9,374 nt of DNA. Origin: Gemmatimonadales bacterium (lineage in GTDB: Bacteria > Gemmatimonadota > Gemmatimonadetes > Gemmatimonadales > GWC2-71-9). Positions 1-6,667 of this stretch are shown here, one piece after another. Within the stretch, counting starts at the first letter, position 1, and every line of letters begins with the position of its first letter. Both the position numbers and the translations under genes were made by a program. The stretch spans positions 1 through 9,374 of the forward strand of contig SPDF01000046.1 of the NCBI GenBank assembly GCA_004525055.1, in the 5' to 3' direction. The notes beneath the pieces are model-generated. The model was given only the letters and a program-made list of their open reading frames with translations. It was not told the origin of the DNA and made no database searches.

Positions 1-2
1 GG

Positions 3-164
3 CACCTGCCGATCGCCCGGTACTACACCCCCGACGAATTCACCGAACTCCGCGACATCGGCCTGCGCCTCGGCTTTTCCCATGTCGAATCCAGCCCATT
101 GACCCGCTCCTCGTACCACGCCTGGGAGCAGGTGGACAAGGCGAAAGAACAGAGGAAGGCCTGA
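3..164 (+). CDS. lipA: Lipoyl synthase LipA, C-terminal 53 residues (5' truncated by window edge)
   Basis: Translating from base 3 gives an open frame that ends in TGA at 162-164. It contains ARYYTPDEF, a GLRLGFSHVESSPL stretch and RSSYHAWEQ near the end. This is the characteristic C-terminus of the radical-SAM enzyme LipA, which inserts two sulfur atoms into the octanoyl group on lipoyl domains. In the family a serine of the RSSY motif (here about bases 105-116) ligates the auxiliary iron-sulfur cluster that is the sulfur donor. The N-terminal cysteine motifs lie outside the window. The more usual SGPLVRSSYHA reads SSPLTRSSYHA here, a mild variation. The stop overlaps the start of the next gene (TGATG), so the two are probably co-transcribed and translationally coupled. 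Identification rests on the motif and on lipB lying downstream. Confidence 0.93.
   Translation, partial: HLPIARYYTPDEFTELRDIGLRLGFSHVESSPLTRSSYHAWEQVDKAKEQRKA
151..159 (+). promoter_or_regulatory. Ribosome binding site of E1 alpha, inside lipA
   Basis: The purine run AGAGGAAGG lies in the last codons of lipA. GAGG within it sits 8 bases before ATG 164. With the TGATG stop-start overlap, this supports coupled translation of lipA and pdhA. Confidence 0.75.
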
Positions 165-1192
165 TGGCGGGCAGCCGTGCCTCCTCGCGCGCCAAGGGTG
201 CGGCTCGCGGTCCTGAGCCCAGCGCCAGCTCAGAGCAGTGCCTGACCTACCTCCGGCAGATGAAGCTGATCCGCCACTTCGAAGACAAGGCCGGTGAGGC
301 CTACAGCCTCGGCAAGGTCGGCGGTTTCTGCCATCTGTACATCGGGCAGGAGGCGGTGGCGGTCGGCAGCATGGCGGCGCTGCGCAGTGACGACTACATC
401 ACCGCCTCGTATCGCGACCACGGGCACGCGCTGGCACGCGGCCTCACCGCCCGGTCCGTCATGGCGGAGCTCTTCGGCAAGGCCACCGGCTGTTCGCACG
501 GCAAGGGCGGCTCGATGCACCTCTTCGATGCCTCCCTCGGTTTTCTCGGCGGACACGGCATCGTGGGCGGCCACATTCCACTCACCGCCGGAATGGCGTT
601 CGCGGCCAAGTACCGGAAAACCGACCAGGTGGCCGTCTGCTTCTTCGGTGAGGCGGCGGTCAACATCGGGTCGTTCCACGAGACCCTGAACATGGCGGCG
701 CTCTGGAAGCTGCCGGCCGTCTTCATCGTCGAGAACAACGGGTACGGCATGGGGACGGCACTCGCGCGAGCGAGCTCCAAGCTCGACCTGGCCCACCGGG
801 CCTACTCGTACGAGATGACCGAGGAAGTCGTGGACGGACAGGATGTCTTCACGGTCCGAAGCGCCGTGGACCGCGCCGTCGAACGCGCCCGGCTCGAGTC
901 GCTCCCGACTCTCCTCGAGATGCGCACGTACCGCTACGTCGGGCATTCGATGTCCGACGCCGCCCACGGCACCTATCGCACCAAGGAAGAGGTGGAGGAG
1001 TTTCGGCAGCGGGACCCGATCAAGCTGCTCGAGGCCCACATGGTGGCTGCCAAGATGATCGACGAGGCCGGGCTGAAGGCACTCGACGAGCAGGTCGTCG
1101 CCGAGGTCGAGGATGCCGTGACCTTTGCGGAGGAGTCTCCAGACCCTGCGCCGGAAGCGCTCTGGACCGACGTGCTCGCGGGAGGGCAGTGA
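164..1192 (+). CDS. pdhA: Pyruvate dehydrogenase E1 component, alpha subunit (342 aa)
   Basis: This is the alpha half of the thiamine-diphosphate-dependent E1 enzyme, which decarboxylates pyruvate and passes the acetyl group to lipoyl-E2. Residues 1-23 are a low-complexity Ala/Ser/Arg-rich leader. The conserved fold follows: YIGQEAVAVG (59-68), SYRDHGHAL (82-90), GCSHGKGGSMHLF (109-121) and GGHGIVGGHIPLTAGMA (129-145). The cofactor motif runs from Gly162-Glu163 to Asn191-Asn192, with ALWKLPAVFIVENNGYGMGT at its end. The usual GDG is GEA here; the acidic side chain is kept. The C-terminal loop has YVGHSMSDAAHGTYRTKEEV (Gly260, His261, Ser262), as in the PDH and branched-chain families. Length is slightly under typical alpha subunits. 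The ATG at 164 is preceded by an AGAGGAAGG purine run (151-159). The PDH rather than branched-chain assignment rests mainly on the beta subunit and E2. Confidence 0.95.
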   Translation: MAGSRASSRAKGAARGPEPSASSEQCLTYLRQMKLIRHFEDKAGEAYSLGKVGGFCHLYIGQEAVAVGSMAALRSDDYITASYRDHGHALARGLTARSVMAELFGKATGCSHGKGGSMHLFDASLGFLGGHGIVGGHIPLTAGMAFAAKYRKTDQVAVCFFGEAAVNIGSFHETLNMAALWKLPAVFIVENNGYGMGTALARASSKLDLAHRAYSYEMTEEVVDGQDVFTVRSAVDRAVERARLESLPTLLEMRTYRYVGHSMSDAAHGTYRTKEEVEEFRQRDPIKLLEAHMVAAKMIDEAGLKALDEQVVAEVEDAVTFAEESPDPAPEALWTDVLAGGQ

Positions 1193-1193
1193 G

Positions 1194-2174
1194 ATGCCAC
1201 TCCTGACCTACCGTGACGCACTGAACGAAGCGATGCGCGAGGAAATGGCGCGCGACGATCGTGTATTCCTGATGGGCGAAGAGGTGGCCGAGTACGACGG
1301 CGCCTACAAGGTGAGCCGCGGGCTCCTCAAGGAATTCGGCCCCCTGCGGGTGGTGGACACGCCGATCGCCGAGCTGGGGTTCGCTGGCATCGGCGTAGGC
1401 GCCGCCATGGTGGGACTCCGTCCGATCATCGAGTTCATGACCTGGAACTTCGCGCTACTGGCCATCGACCAGATCGTCAACTCGGCGGCGAAGATGCGCT
1501 ACATGTCGGGCGGGCAGGTGGGATGCCCCATCGTCTTCCGTGGCCCCGGCGGCTCGGCCTTGCAGCTCGCCGCGCAGCACTCGCAGTCCTTCGAGTCGTG
1601 GTACGCGCACATTCCCGGACTCAAGGTGCTGACGCCGGGAACGCCCGCCGACGCGAAGGGACTCCTCAAGAGCGCCATCCGGGACGATGACCCCGTGGTG
1701 TTCATCGAAGGGGAGATGCTCTACAACGTGAAGGGCGAGGTGCCGGAGGGCGAACACCTGGTGCCGATCGGCAAGGCCGACGTCAAGCGCGCCGGCTCCG
1801 ACGTGACGCTGGTCTGCTACTCCAAGACCGTCACGGTGGCGCTCAAGGCGGCCGACCAGCTGGCCGCGGAGGGGATCAACGCCGAGGTCGTCGATCTCCG
1901 CACCATCCGTCCGATGGACACGGAGACGGTGCTCAACTCCGTCGGCCGGACCCACCGGTGCGTCGTCGTGGAGGAGGGGTGGTCCTTTGCGGGGGTGGGC
2001 GCGCAGGTGGTAGACGTCATCCAGCAGTACGCATTCGATGAACTCGACGCGCCGGTCCTCCGGGTAACGGGCGCCGACGTGCAGATGCCATACAACAAGC
2101 AGCTCGAGCGGGCGGCCAAGGCCGATCCGGCCAAGGTGATCGCTGCCGTCAAGCGTGTGCTCTACCTGGCCTGA
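1194..2174 (+). CDS. pdhB: Pyruvate dehydrogenase E1 component, beta subunit (326 aa)
   Basis: This is the beta subunit that completes the alpha2beta2 E1. The start is ATG 1194, giving MPLLTYRDALNEAM, which matches the usual N-terminus; the frame stays open upstream to 1125, but that part lies inside pdhA. GGAGG at 1181-1185 sits 8 bases before the ATG, and only one base separates it from the pdhA stop. Visible motifs are GEEVAEYDGAYKVSRGL (28-44), DTPIAELGFAGIGVGAA (55-71) with Glu60, the expected contact to the thiamine aminopyrimidine, EFMTWNFALLAIDQIVNSAAK (80-100), and AAQHSQSFESW with His129, matching the active-site histidine of this family. The C-terminal transketolase-type domain carries DLRTIRPMD and VVVEEGW. 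The EFMTxNF...AIDQI pattern favours pyruvate over branched-chain 2-oxoacids. Confidence 0.96.
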   Translation: MPLLTYRDALNEAMREEMARDDRVFLMGEEVAEYDGAYKVSRGLLKEFGPLRVVDTPIAELGFAGIGVGAAMVGLRPIIEFMTWNFALLAIDQIVNSAAKMRYMSGGQVGCPIVFRGPGGSALQLAAQHSQSFESWYAHIPGLKVLTPGTPADAKGLLKSAIRDDDPVVFIEGEMLYNVKGEVPEGEHLVPIGKADVKRAGSDVTLVCYSKTVTVALKAADQLAAEGINAEVVDLRTIRPMDTETVLNSVGRTHRCVVVEEGWSFAGVGAQVVDVIQQYAFDELDAPVLRVTGADVQMPYNKQLERAAKADPAKVIAAVKRVLYLA

Positions 2175-2215
2175 TGGTCGCCGTCACTTCATTGCTCCGA
2201 TCCGGGATCTGACGC

Positions 2216-3454
2216 ATGGCTTCAAAAGTCCTGCTGGAAGCGCTTTCACCGACGATGGAAGAGGGGCGCCTCGTCGAGTGGAAGAAGAACGAGGGCGACC
2301 CCGTCCGCGTCGGCGACGTCATCGCCGAAGTGGAGACGGATAAGGCGGTCATGGAACTGGTGGCCCGAGGTGAGGGCGTCCTCCTCAAGCAACTGGTGCC
2401 GGCAGGCACCACTGCGGCGGTCGCCTCCCTGGTCGGCATCATCGGCCAGCCGGACGAGGACATCAGCGATCTGCTCGGTGGTAGCGGAGCCGCGCCGGCG
2501 CCAGCGAAGGTGGCCGTCACACCGCCTGCCTCCCCGCCCAGCAGCCCCGCGGCCTCGCTGTCGAGCCCCGCTTCCCCGCCTGAGCCCTCCGCCGGGGGCC
2601 GCACCAAGGCTTCTCCACTGGCCCGCAAGGTCGCCCGCGAGCGCGGCCTCGACCTCGGCGGCATTGCCGGGTCGGGCCCTGAGGGCCGCATTGTGCTCCG
2701 GGACCTCGACAAGGCCGCGCCAGCCACCGGAGCCGCCTTCGCCCCGGCGGCCGCCGGTGCGTTCCATGACGTGCCGCTCACCCAGATACGGAAGACGATC
2801 GCCAAGCGCCTGGCGCTGTCACTTGGGCCGATCCCCACCTTCTACCTCACGACCGAGGTCGATATGGATCGGACGTGGGAAGCGCGCGCCGCGCTGAATG
2901 AGGCGGGGAAGCGGGCGGGTGCGGACGCGGTCAAGGTGTCCTTCAACGACATCATCATGAAGGCAACTGCCGCTGCCCTCACGGCGCACCCCGCCTGCAA
3001 CGCCTGGTGGCAGGACGACCGCATCCGGTACTGGAACGAGGTCCATCTCAGCGTCGCTGTCGCGGTGGAAGACGGGCTGATCACGCCGGTGGTGCGCCAT
3101 GCCGACCGGAAGTCGCTGCGCGAGATCTCCGTCGAGGTGAAGGAGATGGCCGGCCGTGCGCGCGAGCGTCGGCTGAAGCCGGAGGAGTACACCGGCGGAA
3201 CCTTCAGCGTGTCGAACCTCGGCATGTTCGACATCGATCAATTCACCGCCATCATCAATCCGCCCGAGGCCGGTATCCTGGCCGTGGGCAGCATCGTGGA
3301 ACAGGCCGTGGTCAAGCAGGGTGTCATTGTGCCCGGGCGACGACTCCGGCTCACCATGTCATGCGATCACCGGGTCATCGACGGCGCCACCGGGGCCGCG
3401 TTCCTGCGCACCCTGAAGGGCATGCTCGAAAACCCGCTGGCCATCGTCTATTAG
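2216..3454 (+). CDS. pdhC: Dihydrolipoamide acetyltransferase, E2 core of the pyruvate dehydrogenase complex (412 aa)
   Basis: E2 carries the swinging lipoyl arm and transfers acetyl from lipoyl to CoA. Domains in order are: one lipoyl domain at about 1-80 with the modified lysine in VETDKAV (Lys43); a Pro/Ala/Ser-rich flexible linker at about 89-129; a peripheral-subunit-binding domain at about 130-167 (SPLARKVARERGLDL, then GSGPEGRIVLRDLD) that docks E1 or E3; a short Ala-rich linker; and the catalytic domain from about 184. The catalytic signature DHRVIDG has His385 and Asp389. The LLEALSPTMEEG start and ENPLAIVY end are standard for PDH E2. A single lipoyl domain is at the low end for the family. 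The ATG at 2216 follows a 41-bp gap and has only a weak ribosome site (GGGA at 2204-2207). The substrate for the LipB/LipA pair encoded nearby is this Lys43. Confidence 0.96.
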   Translation: MASKVLLEALSPTMEEGRLVEWKKNEGDPVRVGDVIAEVETDKAVMELVARGEGVLLKQLVPAGTTAAVASLVGIIGQPDEDISDLLGGSGAAPAPAKVAVTPPASPPSSPAASLSSPASPPEPSAGGRTKASPLARKVARERGLDLGGIAGSGPEGRIVLRDLDKAAPATGAAFAPAAAGAFHDVPLTQIRKTIAKRLALSLGPIPTFYLTTEVDMDRTWEARAALNEAGKRAGADAVKVSFNDIIMKATAAALTAHPACNAWWQDDRIRYWNEVHLSVAVAVEDGLITPVVRHADRKSLREISVEVKEMAGRARERRLKPEEYTGGTFSVSNLGMFDIDQFTAIINPPEAGILAVGSIVEQAVVKQGVIVPGRRLRLTMSCDHRVIDGATGAAFLRTLKGMLENPLAIVY

Positions 3455-3493
3455 CGGCTCCCGCCGCCCGACCTGAGACCGAGGACTTTCATC

Positions 3494-4888
3494 GTGGCTT
3501 CATTCGACATCATCATCCTGGGCGGCGGCCCCGCCGGATACGTCTGCGCCATTCGTGCGGCCCAGCTCGGCCTCAGCGTCGCCGTCGTCGAGAAAGACAA
3601 GCTCGGCGGCGTGTGCGTCAACATCGGCTGCATCCCGACCAAGGCGCTGCTGCACAGCGCCTCGTCGATCAACCTCATTGCGCACCAGGCGAAGGACCTC
3701 GGCATCGAGGTCGGGGCCGTCAAGACCGACTACGGCGTCGCCATGCAGCGGAGCCGCAAGGTGTCCGAGCAGAACTCCAAGGGCGTGGAGTTCCTGATGA
3801 AGAAGAACAAGGTGACGGTCATCAAGGGCACCGGCACGCTGCTCCCCGGCAAGAAGGTGAAGGTTGGCACCGACGTGCACGAGGCGAAGAAGGCGGTCGT
3901 CATCGCCACCGGATCGCGGGTCAAGGGGATTCCACAGATCGGGCTGGACATCAACAAGACCACGGTGATCAGCTCCGACGAGGCACTTTTCCTCGAGGCG
4001 GCGCCCAAATCGATGATCGTCGTCGGTGCCGGCGCGGTCGGGTCGGAGTTCGCCGACATCTTCAACGCCTTCGGCACCAAGGTCACCCTGGTGGAGGCAC
4101 TCCCGCGCATCCTCCCCATCGAGGACGCCGAATCCTCCGACGCGCTGGCCAAGTCGTTCAAGAAGCGGGGCATCGCCGTGCTCGCGGGCGCCAAGGTGCT
4201 CAAGGCGACGGTCGGGAAGGATTCCGTCACCCTCGAGATCGAAGCCGGCGGGGAGAAGAAGTCCATCACCGCGGACACGGTGCTGATGGCTGCGGGGCGC
4301 GCGGTCAACACCGAGGCGATGGGCTTCAAGGAGGCGGGGGTCCAACTGACGGACCACGGCTTCGTGAAGGTGAACCTCGCCACGCTGGAGACCACCGCGC
4401 CGGGGATCTACTGCATCGGCGATGTGGCCGGGCCACCGATGCTGGCACACAAGGGAAGCCGCGAGGGCGCCGTCGTGGCAGAGCGAATCGCCGGCCTGAA
4501 GCCGCACCCGATCCGCTACGACAACATCCCGAGCGTGACCTACTGCCACCCGGAGGTCGCGAGCATCGGCCTCACCGAGGAGCAGTGCAAGGAAAAGAAG
4601 CTCGACTACCAGGTCGGCCGCTTCCCCTTCAGCGCCAATGGGCGCGCCCGCGCCTCCAACGAGACCGAGGGCTTCGTCAAGATCATCCGCGACAAGAAGT
4701 ACGGCGAAATCCTCGGCGCGCACATCGTCAGCGGTCACGCCTCCGAAATAATCCACGAACTGGCCGTGGCCCGGGAGAACGAATACACCGTCGAGGAAAT
4801 CGATCTGGCCATCCACGCCCATCCCACCCTGTCGGAAGCGATCGCCGAAGCGGCGCTCGATTCGATGGGGAGGGTGATTCATACTTAG
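3494..4888 (+). CDS. lpdA: Dihydrolipoyl dehydrogenase, E3 (464 aa)
   Basis: This FAD flavoprotein reoxidises dihydrolipoyl-E2 and reduces NAD+. The N-terminal FAD site is IILGGGPAGYVCAIRAAQLG (GGGPAG at 10-15). The redox-active disulfide is CVNIGC (Cys41, Cys46), followed by IPTKALLH. The NAD-binding fold is VVGAGAVGSEFADIF (Gly178, Gly180, Gly183). A second FAD contact is GIYCIGDVAGPPMLAHKGSREG. The C-terminal interface has HAHPTLSEAIAEA with the catalytic pair His443 and Glu448. Length is normal, and there is no fused lipoyl domain. The start is GTG at 3494; GAGGA at 3481-3485 lies 8 bases upstream, and no in-frame ATG gives a complete FAD motif. It sits 39 bp after E2 and may also serve other 2-oxoacid dehydrogenases of the cell. 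Confidence 0.97.
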   Translation: MASFDIIILGGGPAGYVCAIRAAQLGLSVAVVEKDKLGGVCVNIGCIPTKALLHSASSINLIAHQAKDLGIEVGAVKTDYGVAMQRSRKVSEQNSKGVEFLMKKNKVTVIKGTGTLLPGKKVKVGTDVHEAKKAVVIATGSRVKGIPQIGLDINKTTVISSDEALFLEAAPKSMIVVGAGAVGSEFADIFNAFGTKVTLVEALPRILPIEDAESSDALAKSFKKRGIAVLAGAKVLKATVGKDSVTLEIEAGGEKKSITADTVLMAAGRAVNTEAMGFKEAGVQLTDHGFVKVNLATLETTAPGIYCIGDVAGPPMLAHKGSREGAVVAERIAGLKPHPIRYDNIPSVTYCHPEVASIGLTEEQCKEKKLDYQVGRFPFSANGRARASNETEGFVKIIRDKKYGEILGAHIVSGHASEIIHELAVARENEYTVEEIDLAIHAHPTLSEAIAEAALDSMGRVIHT

Positions 4889-4902
4889 GCGGGGAAGCGG
4901 GG

Positions 4903-5361
4903 ATGCAAGAGCCTCAGCGCGAACGCCCCGAGCACTGGAACCCCGTCGCGCCGACTGAGGATTACATCCCCCTCGCGTGGGCCTCGATGGGGTTCGGCAT
5001 TCTCCTCGGCACGGCCCTCGTCGCGGCGGTGCTCCTCGGTGTCCGCGCGCTCATCGCACAGGCCCCGCCGACCGACAACCCAGACCCCACCCAGCCCGCT
5101 GGCATCCTCCTGATCTTCGGAACCCTGGCGGCCTGCGCGACTGCCGCGCTCGGCTGTTGGACGGCGCTCGCGCCGGTCCCAACCTATCGGCGGGGCGGGC
5201 TCAGCATGGTCACGGGCTTCGCCACGATCATGATGGCCCTTCTCCTCGCCCCGGTTAACGAGCTCGGCGGACCGATAGGGCTCGGGGTGGTCGCCGTCGC
5301 CTGTGGTGCACTGGCGTGGCGGCTGAGCAAGCGCATACAGCGTGTGAGGGCGGGCCAGTGA
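4903..5361 (+). CDS. Small four-helix membrane protein of unknown function (152 aa)
   Basis: I do not recognise this protein. It starts at ATG 4903, 14 bp after the E3 stop, with a GGGGAAG purine run (4891-4897) just upstream. A polar N-terminus of about 26 residues (MQEPQRERPEHWNP) is followed by four hydrophobic segments at roughly 27-50, 66-90, 99-117 and 122-140. The loop at 51-65 is Pro/Asp-rich (PPTDNPDPTQP). The loop at 91-99 has RR and the tail is basic (RLSKRIQRVR), so the positive-inside rule predicts both ends in the cytoplasm. No enzyme motif is visible. The last four bases (GTGA) overlap the lipB start, which implies coupled translation. It is the only membrane protein in this run of soluble PDH and lipoylation genes, so a link to that pathway is suggested by position only. 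Confidence 0.8.
   Translation: MQEPQRERPEHWNPVAPTEDYIPLAWASMGFGILLGTALVAAVLLGVRALIAQAPPTDNPDPTQPAGILLIFGTLAACATAALGCWTALAPVPTYRRGGLSMVTGFATIMMALLLAPVNELGGPIGLGVVAVACGALAWRLSKRIQRVRAGQ
5346..5350 (+). promoter_or_regulatory. Ribosome binding site that decides the lipB start
   Basis: GAGGG lies 7 bases before GTG 5358, inside the last codons of the membrane-protein gene. It favours the GTG in the GTGA overlap over the upstream in-frame GTG at 5316, which has no comparable site. Confidence 0.7.
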
Positions 5362-6074
5362 GCCCGCGGCCGCTGTTGGTCGCCGAGCTCGGCCGGCGCC
5401 CCTACGGCGACGTCCTGGAACTGCAGCGCCGACTCTGCCGAGCCCGGCAGACCGGGGAAACCTCGGAAGACCTCTTGGTACTCGTCGAGCACGACCCTGT
5501 TGTCACACTGGGGCGCGGCACCAAGACGACGAGCCTTCCCCTCTCTCCTGCCAGCATCCGTGAGCGCGGCGTCGAGGTGTTCGACGTCGAACGCGGGGGC
5601 GATGTGACTTTTCACGGTCCCGGCCAGCTGGTAGGCTACCCGATCCTCGATCTGACACACCATCGGCAAGACCTGCACTGGTACCTGCGTGCCGTCGAGG
5701 AGGCACTCATCGGCGCGCTCGGTACCCTCGGCATTGTGGCGGAACGCAATCCAGGTCTGACCGGCGTGTGGACCAGCGGCCGGAAGATCGCGAGCATCGG
5801 CATTCACGTGAAGCAGTGGGTGACCTTTCACGGCTTCGCGTTGAATGTCTCCACCGACCTCGACTTCTTCGACCTCATCGTGCCATGTGGCATCGCGGGG
5901 GTCACCATGACGAGCGTCGCGCGGGAACTGGGAGGTTCTGCGCCCTCGAACCTGATGGCCGCCACGGGCGATGCCGTCACGGCCGCGTTCGGGCGAGTCT
6001 TCGACCGGGTTCCACGGCCCGCCCTGCCGCATGAATGGGACCTGGCGACGCCTGCCGGTGAGACGAATCGATAA
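5358..6074 (+). CDS. lipB: Octanoyl-[acyl-carrier-protein]:protein N-octanoyltransferase LipB (238 aa)
   Basis: LipB moves octanoate from acyl carrier protein to the lipoyl-domain lysine of E2, the first step of de novo lipoylation; LipA finishes the job. The core signature ERGGDVTFHGPGQLVGYPILDL is complete. The second conserved block, GRKIASIGIHVKQWVTFHGFALNV, carries the catalytic-dyad lysine (Lys143), and IVPCGIAGVTMTSV carries the nucleophile (Cys177). The start is taken as GTG 5358: it forms a 4-bp overlap with the stop of the preceding gene, and GAGGG at 5346-5350 lies 7 bases upstream. An in-frame GTG at 5316 would add 14 residues lying wholly inside the preceding gene and is less likely. 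Family assignment is secure; only the start carries doubt. Confidence 0.96.
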   Translation: MSPRPLLVAELGRRPYGDVLELQRRLCRARQTGETSEDLLVLVEHDPVVTLGRGTKTTSLPLSPASIRERGVEVFDVERGGDVTFHGPGQLVGYPILDLTHHRQDLHWYLRAVEEALIGALGTLGIVAERNPGLTGVWTSGRKIASIGIHVKQWVTFHGFALNVSTDLDFFDLIVPCGIAGVTMTSVARELGGSAPSNLMAATGDAVTAAFGRVFDRVPRPALPHEWDLATPAGETNR

Positions 6075-6112
6075 GGTTGCCTTTCACGCGGTGCTCCGCC
6101 AATCTCCAAGCC

Positions 6113-6595
6113 ATGGCGGAATTTCCACCCAAACGCACACCGCAGATCATCGCGGATGAGCGCGTGACGCAGATACTCCGAGCAGCCGACAGCTGGGCGG
6201 CCGACGCCCCTGCACCGCTGACACCCGCGGTGCGTGCCGTCTGCCTGCGCCTCGCCGAGATGATTGCCGACGCTCGGCACGAACACCTGTTGAATCCCGA
6301 ACCGCTTGATCCCGATGCCGGACTGGCGCTCGACCTGATCGCCAAGCGGCTCCGCTCGCCGGCCACCACTCGAGGTCTGGAGGAGGAGCTCGAAGCGCTT
6401 TCGGCACTTGAACTTCGGGCCACGGGGTCCTGGGCGGTGGTCCCCTCGGCACAGTCAGAGTGGACCGCCACCGCCATCACCTACCTCGAGCAGCGCGCCG
6501 CCACTCTCCCGGTCGCCGAACGCCCAGGAGACTATTGGGCAGACGATCTTGTGGCGGGGGTCATCGCTTCCTTCCGGGCGCTCGTCGCGGGCTAG
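6113..6595 (+). CDS. Small soluble protein of unknown function after lipB (160 aa)
   Basis: Not recognised. It begins MAEFPPKRTPQIIADERV and appears almost wholly alpha-helical, with helical stretches around RVTQILRAADSWAA, TPAVRAVCLRLAEMIADARHEHLL, EELEALSALELRA, SEWTATAITYLEQRAA and a C-terminal DDLVAGVIASFRALVAG. No signal peptide, membrane segment or catalytic motif is evident. ATG 6113 is used as the start, 38 bp after lipB. It has no good ribosome site, and a TTG at 6077 in the same frame would add 12 residues, so the start is uncertain. Codon use is GC-rich at third positions like its neighbours, and the gene ends just before a strong terminator, so it is probably the last gene of the lipA-pdh-lipB train. 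Nothing in the sequence ties it to lipoylation beyond position. Confidence 0.72.
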   Translation: MAEFPPKRTPQIIADERVTQILRAADSWAADAPAPLTPAVRAVCLRLAEMIADARHEHLLNPEPLDPDAGLALDLIAKRLRSPATTRGLEEELEALSALELRATGSWAVVPSAQSEWTATAITYLEQRAATLPVAERPGDYWADDLVAGVIASFRALVAG

Positions 6596-6611
6596 GGGCG
6601 TCTCTGACGCG

Positions 6612-6645
6612 AAAAGCCCCCCGGCAAGAGGCCGGGGGGCTTTTT
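6612..6645. terminator. Bidirectional rho-independent terminator between convergent genes
   Basis: A 10-bp perfect GC-rich stem (GCCCCCCGGC at 6616-6625 and GCCGGGGGGC at 6631-6640) encloses the loop AAGAG. It is flanked by AAAA before and TTTTT after. Because the A tract reads as a T tract on the other strand, the hairpin can stop transcription from both sides. It lies 16 bp after the last + strand stop and 22 bp after the stop of the minus-strand peptidase gene. Confidence 0.93.
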
Positions 6646-6667
6646 CATGGTCGAGGGTGCCGCCCCC

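Noticed and set aside
230..1039. A 269-codon minus-strand open frame opposite E1 alpha
   Set aside because: It is a shadow of a confidently identified E1 alpha gene, with no independent support.
1125..1193. N-terminal extension of E1 beta from an upstream ATG
   Set aside because: It would lie wholly inside pdhA and add 23 basic residues not seen in the family. ATG 1194 has a good ribosome site and gives the standard N-terminus.
3500..4882. A 460-codon minus-strand open frame opposite almost the whole of E3
   Set aside because: It mirrors the E3 gene codon for codon, with Asp/Gly/Leu/Val-rich low-complexity content. Long antisense frames of this kind arise by chance in GC-rich genes, and no motif or ribosome site supports it.
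3007..5361. A 784-codon + strand open frame running from inside E2 through all of E3
   Set aside because: Up to 4902 it is an Arg/Gly/Pro/His-rich out-of-frame reading of the E2 and E3 genes, both of which are certain. Only the last 152 codons, from ATG 4903, are a real gene.
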